Positions 6,166 to 12,312 of a stretch of DNA of 12,312 nt are shown piece by piece. Position 1 is the stretch's first letter. Each line of letters opens with the position of its first letter. Below the pieces are notes generated by a model. That model ran no database searches and had not been told where the DNA came from. It worked only from the letters and a program-made list of their open reading frames with translations. Made by a program: the position numbers and the translations under genes. Origin of the DNA: Acanthamoeba castellanii str. Neff (taxonomy: Eukaryota > Discosea > Longamoebia > Acanthamoebidae); NCBI RefSeq assembly GCF_000313135.1, contig NW_004457712.1, forward strand, positions 876,641 to 888,952, given 5' to 3'.

Positions 6166-9100
6166 TCCCGTGACTTGTTCTCACCCGTGTTCGTTTCGAA
6201 TCGTGCCAGAAACTGGACTTCCCGCTGCACAAGACCAGCAGCGTGAACTTGGTCAATCTGTCGCTGACGCTCTTCCGCAAGCTCACCCGCTTCACCGACG
6301 GCGAGGAGAGCTACCCCGTCCTCAAGGACATCTTCGTGGCCGGTATCGCGCGTCCCGCCGCCTTCAGAAACGAGATCTACGCCCAGGTCATGAAGCAGGC
6401 TACCCTTCAACTCCTCCAAGTATGTTATTCCTTCCTCGGGAGGGAGGGAACGCTGCGTGCGTGGGAGGTGCTGGCCGCGCGTACTGTGGCGTCTTCCCGC
6501 CGACTGTGACGTCTTCCTCCCGTATCTGGGCTCCTTCCTGCTCGAAGCCGCCGCGATTCCTACGGAAGTCGGCGCGTTCGCGCGCTACGCCCACGACAAG
6601 CTCAAGCTGCTGGCCTACCGCGTCAGGCAGAAGGAGAGAACCGGCAGTACCCCCCCCCGTCCATGCTCGAGTTCGAGGCCAACAAGGAGCGAAGGCAGAT
6701 GCGCGTCTGGTTCACGCTGCCGAGCGGCAGCGACGCGCGCGGTCCAGATCGACCCCGTGTCCACGGCCGCCGATGTCTTCACGCCGCTCACCACCAAGGC
6801 CGTGCGGCTGAACGACCCTTCGGAGTTTGCCATCTACGAGGTCTCTACCCTGCGAGCAACCTCGGTACGGCTCGACTTTACTTTGATTTTCCCGCCACCA
6901 TTGATTCGTTGTGTTTCTAACACACACACACACACCACATACACCACACCACACACACGAATCCAACACAACCAGAGCGGAGCCTTGCGCCCAACGATTT
7001 CATTGCCGACATCCTGTCCAAGGCCGAAAAGTATGGCCTCGAGGTGAAGCTGTTCTTGAAGAAGAAGAAGAAGAAGAAGAAGTGGCTCGACCCCGCCTTC
7101 CTCTCCGAAGATCCCTCTGAAAACAGGCTCGAAGTGTTCCAGCTTCACACCTACATCCTCAGGTAATACTCATACTTTATCTACATTATAAATATAAATA
7201 TAATATATATATATATATATAAACGTGTATACATACTCGTGTATACATAGCCCATCATGGTGTTGTCATGTGCGTCGACAGTGAGCGCTTGCCGATCCGC
7301 GAGAGCGACGTCGCGGGGATTGCTGCGGCGGCCAAGGTGATCATTGACGGCGCGCACCAGACCCTCGCAACCAACCCGGGCAGCATGTACGGCCCTTGCC
7401 CCTTGGACGCGTCACTGGCCGCGCGACCATCATTTTCTGTTTGTCCGGTGTGTGGGCTGGTGTGGGTTGTGGATGCTGAACTTCTTTTCTCCTCGCCCGG
7501 TCGGATGCAGTGTGCCTTCGCTGGTGCCTCCGGCACATATGGCCACCAAGTCTGCCGGTGAGTGGGGCATCCTCATCGAAACCGAAGTAGCAAAGATCAA
7601 GAGGATGAAGATGGTACCCACCTGCTATTCGACGAGCAGAGATGTCGTGTGTGTGTGTGTCGTGTGTGTGTGTGTGTGTCGTGTGTGTGTCGTGTGTTCT
7701 GTGTGTTCTGGTGTATGCTCAATCAATTACTGACGTTGCGTGTCTCAAACAATCAAGGACGATGACAACAACATTCTCATCCCAGTATCTGAAACTGGCG
7801 AAAGTGCTGCCCTTCTACGACTGGTTCGACAACACCCCCGCCCCCCAAAAAGAGCATCTGCTGCTCTCTTGACTGATTCCTCTTTGCCCCCCCCCCACGC
7901 GCAAGTCACTCAACTCACACAAACTTGTGTCATGCCGTGTCGTGCGTGCGTGCAGAGCGTGTTCCGCTCGGTGAAGCTGGAGACGTCGGATCTGGACTTA
8001 CCCGACGAGTGCATAGTGGGCATCGGCATCCCCGGGCTGTCAATCTACGATCCCGTCTCCCAGTAATTTAGCCACACACACACACACACACACGAAACAC
8101 GTGCGTGCGGTATTGACAGAGCTCACCACTCACTACCCGTGCCGCCTCTTAGGCAAAAACTGCGGCGCATTCCCTACTGGGACGTGTGCGAGATCAGCTT
8201 CACCGTCAATTCCTGCACCCTCACCACCAAGGCCGAAATGGGGGCGATCAATGTTCTGGCTGCGAGAGGATTCTTGGTACGTAGTTTGCTTGGGTCCGCG
8301 GTGTGGGTGGGTTGACGAAGCTAGGCTCATGCTCTTTCTGGACGAACGACGTTTGTTGTTCACAGGGTGGCGCGGGCTGTGGTGACTATCTGCCGTAGAG
8401 ACCGGAGCCTTCTTTCGTTCCACAAGGGCGAGATCGTCACCATCATTTCCAGGGATGCCTCCGGATGGTGGAAGGGCAAAATCGAAGGTAAGCCGTCGGC
8501 AGACATCATGTGGCTCATCAGCGTCACTGACACACACCACACACGCACGCACGCACGCACACACGCACACACACACGCACACACACCCCTACCACACTTT
8601 AATTGTGTTTCTTTCGCTCTCGCGGTGCTGCGAGCACAGACAAGGTCGGCCAGTTCCCCAAGGACAACGTGGAGGTCCTCATTCTCAAACCGGGCAGCAC
8701 CGGCAAGGACTACGCCGAGTCGCCGCGCGCGCCATCCCTGAAACAGCGGCTCATGGTGCTGCACCACACACACACACACACACACACACCACACACACAC
8801 TACACACACTTAACACGTGTTGACTCACCCAATGTAGAACGGAGGACTGGCCAGCAGCGACGAAAGCGAACAAAGCGGTGCGTCTGGCCGATCTGAGCCA
8901 ACAAGCCACGCGGCGATGGTGACGATCAACGATGCTGACGTGGCCGTGTCATGTTGCGTGTCGTGTCGTGTCGTGTCGTGTCGTATCGTGCTGTGTGATG
9001 TGTACAGGCGGTGTGGCCAAGCCCACGGAGATGAAGGGAGTGGCGCGCATGAACAGCCGGGCCTACTATCAGCAGTTGAACTCGAGCGGCGGCCTGGCCG

Positions 9101-10247
9101 ACACCGACACCCGCACCGTCTACGCGCCGTCGAGCAACGTCAAGCGCTACCCGCTCGCCGAGTACGCGACCAAGCACTTCAACATCGAGGAGCGCACCAA
9201 GGAGGAGAAGATCAACCCCACGCCGGGCATGACGGCCGCCGACGTCCTGACCACCTACTCCGACAGCCCGCTCAAGTGCCCGCTCCACAAGGGGCTCGAC
9301 GAGGCGTCGGTCAAGATCGTGATTGACATCTCCGTGTTCATCATGCAGTACATGGGCGACTATCCTTCCAAGAAGACCCCCTACGGTACCACACACAACA
9401 CACACACACAACACACACACAACACACAACACACACACACACACACGTTGGGGGGCTCACATTGTATTGTCTTTTCGTGTGCGTGTAATTCAATCCCACA
9501 TAGTTGATGACCAAGATCTGTCAGCCCGGCATCGACAGGCCCAACATTAGGGAGGAGATCTTTTGCCAGATGCTCCGGCAGACCAACAAGAACCCCAAGC
9601 CGTACGCCCCCCCCCTCTTAATCAACTCTTTCCGTCATCAGCTGCAGCCAATTTCCCCCCCCCTACTTTCGCTGACGGCCAACCGACGACGCGCACACAC
9701 CACAGGGCGAGCCAAGTGAAGGGACTGGAGCTGATCTCGATTTGCTGCGGTCTGTTCAACCCTTCGCGCGCGCTCGGCCCCCTACCTGCTCGACTTCCTG
9801 CACCTGCACACCAAGCTCACGCCGGACGACTGCAAGAACGAGAAGGTGCGCACAGGTATGTTACCTCTCGCGGTCCCGTAGTCTTCTTTCGTTTCGTTCT
9901 TTTGTTTCGTTTCGTTCTTTTTGCAGCTGACGCACGAGTGCGCTATATTGTTGTGTGGTCGACACAACACGACAGGACTTGTCGCGCCTGGCAGCCTCGG
10001 GCGTGGGCCGGCTCGATCGTCTGCGAGCCGCCGGCGCGCGCCACTTTGCGCCCTCGCAGGTCGAGTTCGCGGCCATTCGGGTAACGCTCCACACCGCAGA
10101 CGGCGACGCTCGAACCACTGAACTGAGCTGAACTGTTTTCATCGGTGCACAGATGGACATTGGTGCGGTCACCGCGGCGCGGCGATGAATGAGGGCATGC
10201 AGCAGAAGGAGATCGACGGCCGCCAACTCGTCGCTCTTGGCCGACCG
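5028..10247 (+). CDS. Unconventional myosin heavy chain, MyTH4-FERM-SH3-MyTH4 tail; fragmentary and frame-broken
   Basis: Actin-based motor of the class VII-like MyTH4-FERM group, which links membrane and adhesion cargo to actin. Order seen: motor fragment (5028-5153), possible IQ motif (about 5243-5290), charged ER/K-type helix (5371-5506), linker (to 5892), MyTH4 (5939-6620), FERM (6660-8276), SH3 (8366-8700), Ser-rich linker (8838-8915), second MyTH4 (9008-10080). Introns with fair splice sites include 5893-5938, 6096-6209, 6865-6975, 7163-7281, 8064-8152, 8277-8365, 8488-8639, 9856-9926 and 10081-10152. Most of the motor is absent: the N-terminal part before the relay region, and everything from the relay loop through the converter. 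No second FERM is recognised after the second MyTH4. At least six frame breaks interrupt otherwise good domains. It may be a pseudogene, a mis-assembly or a real gene with sequence errors. Confidence 0.75.
5190..5219 (+). repeat. GAA/AAG triplet run
   Basis: A pure GAA run of about nine triplets lies in what is probably intron between the motor fragment and the IQ region. An AAG run of eight triplets also lies inside the FERM exon at 7059-7082. Confidence 0.9.
5243..5506 (+). other. Myosin neck: possible IQ motif and charged single helix
   Basis: RVILIQSWCGSFVDL (5243-5287) resembles an IQ light-chain-binding motif but lacks the usual Arg/Gly spacing. It is followed after a gap, in another frame, by RRIYYDMRRQAEYERRRREE (5371-5430) and then EAEEKRRQES. 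The alternating Arg/Glu pattern is typical of the ER/K single alpha-helix or short coiled coil after the IQ motifs in MyTH4-FERM myosins. The middle (5435-5475) is frame-shifted: RREEEAAT appears in a neighbouring frame. Confidence 0.55.
5507..5892 (+). other. Myosin linker exon before first MyTH4
   Basis: One frame reads LPDIVLETDAMEAITETG then QDADKVVLYTASLNKYLQP (about 5631-5743). Another reads HTPMHRTQGIEYDTLFPPMS up to 5892, which joins in frame across the intron 5893-5938 to DIPEIVSSADMLK. I recognise no domain. The stretch between 5744 and 5826 could be a further intron or a frame break. The good join at the 3' end places it in the myosin transcript. Confidence 0.45.
5939..6620 (+). 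other. First MyTH4 domain
   Basis: Exon 5939-6095 reads DIPEIVSSADMLK, then YSFEEYARANFN and MMKRKSAISLRRQKSFS, with one extra A (AAAA, 5976-5979) and one base missing near 6017. Exon 6210-6419 is clean and reads VNLVNLSLTLFRKLTRF, DGEESYPVLKDIFVAG and RNEIYAQVMKQAT, matching the MyTH4 core with its R-x-E-I-Y-x-Q signature. After intron 6420 to about 6445 come RAWEVLAA, YCGVFPP and DVFLPYLGSFLLEAAAIP with two frame changes near 6478 and 6505. MyTH4 domains bind microtubules or cargo together with the following FERM. Confidence 0.8.
6121..6165. repeat. ATC triplet microsatellite in myosin intron
   Basis: About 15 uninterrupted ATC triplets lie in the intron 6096-6209. An ATG run (about 5899-5917) occupies the previous intron. 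Confidence 0.95.
6918..6960. repeat. CA microsatellite in FERM intron
   Basis: A CA/CCA-rich tract lies within the intron 6865-6975, just upstream of its acceptor. Confidence 0.9.
7188..7222. repeat. AT microsatellite in FERM intron
   Basis: A TATATA-rich run lies in the intron 7163-7281. It is one of the few AT-rich patches in the window. Confidence 0.9.
7641..7710. repeat. GT / GTGTC microsatellite in FERM intron
   Basis: GT runs alternate with GTGTC units inside the likely intron 7614-7785. Confidence 0.9.
8073..8094. repeat. CA microsatellite in FERM intron
   Basis: A clean CA run lies in the intron 8064-8152. Confidence 0.9.
8366..8700 (+). other. SH3 domain (two exons)
   Basis: ARAVVTIC, RDRSLLSFHKGEIVTIISRD and ASGWWKGKIE (8366-8487), then DKVGQFPKDNVEVL (8640-8683), give the SH3 hallmarks: the ALYDY-like start, S-x-x-K-G-E, the WW pair and the G-x-F-P-x-x-x-V end. 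The intron 8488-8639 splits the domain in frame at a Glu/Asp junction. The ALYDY region is frame-disturbed near 8390. SH3 between a FERM and a second MyTH4 is the arrangement of myosin VII-like tails. Confidence 0.85.
8529..8587. repeat. CA/CGCA microsatellite in SH3 intron
   Basis: CA and GCAC units fill the middle of the intron 8488-8639. Confidence 0.9.
8763..8812. repeat. CA microsatellite after SH3
   Basis: A CA run lies between the SH3 exon and the Ser-rich linker exon that starts at 8838. Confidence 0.9.
8953..8993. repeat. GTGTC microsatellite before second MyTH4
   Basis: About eight GTGTC/GTATC units lie in the intron that ends at 9007. The motif is the same as the satellite at 355-525. 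Confidence 0.9.
9008..10080 (+). other. Second MyTH4 domain
   Basis: Exon 9008-9385 reads KRYPLAEYATKHFNIEER, SPLKCPLHKGLDEASVKI and VFIMQYMGDYPSKK, the first half of a MyTH4 with its P-L-h-K and Y-M-G-D motifs. Exon 9504-9601 reads MTKICQPGIDRPNIREEIFC then QMLRQTNKNPKP. Exon 9706-9855 reads KGLELISICCGLFNPS and, after an extra C in CCCCC (9780-9784), YLLDFLHLHTKLTPDDC. Exon 9927-10080 ends RHFAPSQVEFAAIR, the usual boundary where a FERM domain begins. The following exon candidate (10153-10247) is not a clear FERM start. Confidence 0.82.
9390..9446. repeat. CA microsatellite in second MyTH4 intron
   Basis: A long interrupted CA run starts next to the donor at 9386 and fills about half of the intron 9386-9503. 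Confidence 0.9.
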
Positions 10248-10733
10248 GTAAGAACGCCCTCAACGTCCTCAACGTGACATGGGGCGCGGCAGCTTCACCG
10301 TCTCGGCCGCTTACAACAACTGCAGCTCGTCGTCGACGCCACCTCCCACATTGGTCGCCACCACATCCCACCCACCAGAGGCGCGTTGTCGGGTCCGCAC
10401 GGATCATGGCGCGGCGGCAGCGCCAGGGCGACGGCTGCGGCCCAGGCCGGCGCCACCCTGCGACGGACCAGCTTCTCCAATGCGCCGGGCAATGGCCGCC
10501 ACCACGACTCCTTTGACGATCGCGTCCACCACCACCACCACCGGCTCAGCCCCCCCCCCGAACGCCGTACGTGTGTCGTGTGTCGTGTCGTTGGTCGTGT
10601 CTTCGCGAGTGCTGTCTTGATGATGTGGCTCTGTGCTCACTTGCGGGCGGACGGTGCAACGCAGATGCGTGCGAAGCGGACGCGCGTGCGATTATGCGGT
10701 GTGCGGTGTGTGCGGTGTGTGCGTGTGATGAGC
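10248..10733 (+). other. Unassigned stretch between myosin and THADA-like exons
   Basis: No recognised domain lies here. A donor-like GTAAGA at 10248 ends the last myosin-side exon candidate (10153-10247). A plus frame around 10386-10570 reads a Ser/Ala/His-rich segment (RRTSFSNAPGNGRHHDSFDD and a run of five His). From 10566 the sequence is GTGTC-rich and resembles the introns nearby, up to an acceptor-like GATGAGCAG at 10733. It could hold the end of the myosin gene or a low-complexity exon of the next gene. Confidence 0.4.
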
Positions 10734-12247
10734 AGACAAGGAGGGCGGCTCTACGGCAAGCTGTCGTCGTGGGATGCCTACGCGCCCGTGAGTACGGCGG
10801 CGCTGGTGCTGACCCTGTGGGACGACATCGACTCCGCTGCGCCACAGCGCCTCCACGGTGCTCGCCGCCTTCCCCTCGCCCCTGCCCGGCTTCTCCGACG
10901 ACCCGGCCAAGGTGGCCTCGCTCATGCGCTGGGCGCTCTGGATGATGAACTCGCCGCCCCGCGTACGCCTTACATTCCACCACGCACATTCCTTTCCAAT
11001 GGTCAGCTGCAGTCACTCACCGTGTGGCGCGTGTCGTGCCGTGCCGTGCCGTGCCGCGTGTGCAGACCCGGGAGACGGATACCGAGCTGTCTGGTGTTCA
11101 GGCTCATCCTCACCAAGTAGTATGTGCTGCCCCTGGGCTGGTACACATCCAGGTGAGGCGAGGAGTCCGTCACGCCGCATCTGGCCCACTCGCTCCCTCC
11201 TTCAACCCGCACGAACGAATGTACGCCACAGAATTATTTATTTATTTATTTATTTATTTATGTATTATTATTGGTGTCATTTCAATTATTATTATTATTA
11301 TTATTGAGCGGTTTAAGGTGGCGCTCACTGAGCCAGGCGTGTGTACACATCGCAGTCGCAGCGCCGTCGCAGTTCTTCTTCAGCGAAACGATCAGTCAGC
11401 TGGAGCGCCACATCGCGTGCGCGTCGGTGGACCACCTGGTGGGCGCGTCGCAGCGCACGCCCATCCACGGCCCGGCTGCTGGCCATCCGCTACACATGAT
11501 CCAGGACGTCAACTTCAAGACCCTCAAGGCCACCAACGTCGACGCTTCGACCGACGGTGGTGGATCGAAGCAGATCGCCGACTGGCGGCGCCTCCTGCTC
11601 GGCCGCCTGCTGGCCTGCCTGACCCGCAAGGCCACCAACCTCGTGCTGCCCATCACGTGTCCGCGAGCATCAGCCCCCGAGGGCCTCACCTCCGCCCAGA
11701 CCATCCCCGAGGTCCGAACTCACCGCTCGCACCTCCACACCAGCGCACCGCCATATCTGACGCGTGTCGCGTCGTGTGTGACGTGTGTGTGTGTCGTGTG
11801 TCGTGTGTCGTGCGCCCAGGAGTATGAGGTGAGTGGCGTGATTGGGGGCGAGAGCGACATCGAATACCGGGACGCCGCAGGGTCAGTACCTGGCGGTCTG
11901 CGCATGGCTCTCCATCAAGGAGGTGGGCCTCCTGCTCGGCTCCCTCGTCAACGCCGTGCCCGTGCCCTCGCCCAATCAGAAAAGAGGTAGGTAACAACCC
12001 TCCTCGCCGCCCCATTGGGCGCCGCCTTAACATGAAAAACACTCACGAGGTGGTGGTGGTGGTGCAGGTGGGTGATGGCCGAGAAGGGCATCAAGGAGGC
12101 CGGCGACCTGTGCATGCACATCATGCTGTCCTCGCGCCACAGGGGCGCCCTGGAGAAGTCGTACCTGGGGGCTTCCAGGCCCTCTCCGAGAACCTCCTGT
12201 CCTGCGCCCACCCCGGGCTCTACTCCCTCCCCGGCACCTGGATTCAA
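10734..12247 (+). CDS. THADA/Trm732-like protein (DUF2428), partial, runs off right edge
   Basis: Helical-repeat partner of the FTSJ1/Trm7 methyltransferase; the family directs 2'-O-methylation of tRNA position 32. Exons: 10734-10962 (YGKLSSWDAYAPVSTAALVL, LWDDIDS then VRHSASTVLAAFPSPLPGF); 11066-11152 (FRLILTK, stop, YVLPLGW); about 11373-11711 (SETISQLERHIACASVDHLV, then GP, LLAIRY, MIQDVNF; ends APEGLTSAQTIPE); a possible 9-nt exon 11820-11828; 11881-11990 (QYLAVCAWLSIKEVGLLLGS); 12068-12247 (EAGDLCMHIMLSSRHRGALE, then GFQALSENLL). KEV-x-LLLG and SRHRGA-x-E are hallmarks of the DUF2428 core. Frame breaks occur at about 10832, 11086, 11472-11495 and 12166, and TAG sits in frame at 11118. 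The family normally has several hundred residues before this part; no such sequence precedes it here. Confidence 0.8.
11230..11305. repeat. TTTA and ATT microsatellites in THADA-like intron
   Basis: About seven TTTA units and then about seven ATT units lie in the long intron 11153 to about 11372. It is the most AT-rich patch on this side of the window. Confidence 0.95.
11761..11816. repeat. GTGTC/GTGT microsatellite in THADA-like intron
   Basis: GTGTC and GT units lie directly upstream of the acceptor GCGCCCAG at 11819. Confidence 0.85.
12047..12067. repeat. GGT triplet microsatellite at intron 3' end
   Basis: GGT repeats sit against the acceptor GCAG at 12067, in the intron 11991-12067. 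Confidence 0.8.
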
Positions 12248-12267
12248 GTACCTCTTCTCCACCGCAC

Positions 12268-12301
12268 GCACACAACACACACACACACACACACACACAA
12301 C
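12268..12301. repeat. CA microsatellite at right edge
   Basis: A CA run begins about 20 nt after the donor-like GTACCT at 12248, so it again lies in an intron. The window ends here. Confidence 0.9.
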
Positions 12302-12312
12302 ACGACTAATAG

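Larger units (their letters stand above)
6660..8276 (+). other. FERM domain, multi-exon
   Basis: F1 begins PSMLEFEANKERRQMRVWF after a run of nine C (about 6650-6658) and continues VQIDPVSTAADVFTPLTTKA with a frame change near 6738. Exon 6976-7162 reads ERSLAPNDFIADILSKAEKYG and ends LEVFQLHTYILR; it holds a run of eight Lys. Exon 7282 to about 7410 reads SERLPIRESDVAGIAAAAK. Later pieces read LVPPAHMATKSAGEWGILIE (about 7524-7585), YLKLAKVLPFYDWFDN (7786-7833), LPDECIVGIGIPGLSIYDP (7956-8063) and LRRIPYWDVCEISFTVN (8153-8276). These follow the F1-F2-F3 order of myosin FERM domains, including the Y-L-x-x-A-x-x-L-P-x-Y motif of F2. The last two exons need no frame correction. Confidence 0.78.

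Noticed and set aside
1..12312. tRNA, rRNA, transposase or viral genes
   Set aside because: None was recognised by eye on either strand; a dedicated scan was not possible.

Overview
The window looks like nuclear DNA of a GC-rich, intron-rich protist, most likely an amoebozoan such as Acanthamoeba. This is an inference from GT...AG introns of about 50-170 nt, GC-rich codon third positions in recognisable exons, and an unconventional myosin tail of the MyTH4-FERM-SH3-MyTH4 type. No bacterial signals (operons, ribosome binding sites) are present. I could not run a database search.

Layout: 1-525 is an inverted pair of pentanucleotide satellite arms. 760-2487 (+) holds a small FCP/SCP-like HAD phosphatase gene that, by splice choice, either stops at 1450 or runs into a 15-bp tandem array. 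The array (1804-1926 and 2056-2370) is also open on the minus strand (1579-2388), where it reads as A-D-L-L-D pentapeptide repeats. 2488-4385 is a repeat field: two copies of a unique cassette, each followed by a 37-bp array, then an 18-bp array organised into 144-bp higher-order units. 4506-4960 is a degenerate Asp/GAC-rich repeat ending in a pyrimidine tract.

From about 5028 to 10247 (+) lie exons of a myosin heavy chain: a short piece of motor domain, one possible IQ motif, a charged helix, MyTH4, FERM, SH3 and a second MyTH4. From 10734 to the right edge (+) lie exons from the middle of a THADA/Trm732 (DUF2428) homologue, a partner of the FTSJ1/Trm7 tRNA methyltransferase. Both genes show good splice sites and family motifs but also many 1-nt frame breaks, often at homopolymers, and both lack large parts. 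They are either decayed, mis-assembled, or read from uncorrected sequence.

Most of the myosin and THADA introns examined contain a microsatellite, of several different motifs. The genes have no evident common pathway. The most interesting signals are the strand-ambiguous pentapeptide array, the frame-indifferent 37-bp repeat and the 144-bp higher-order array.
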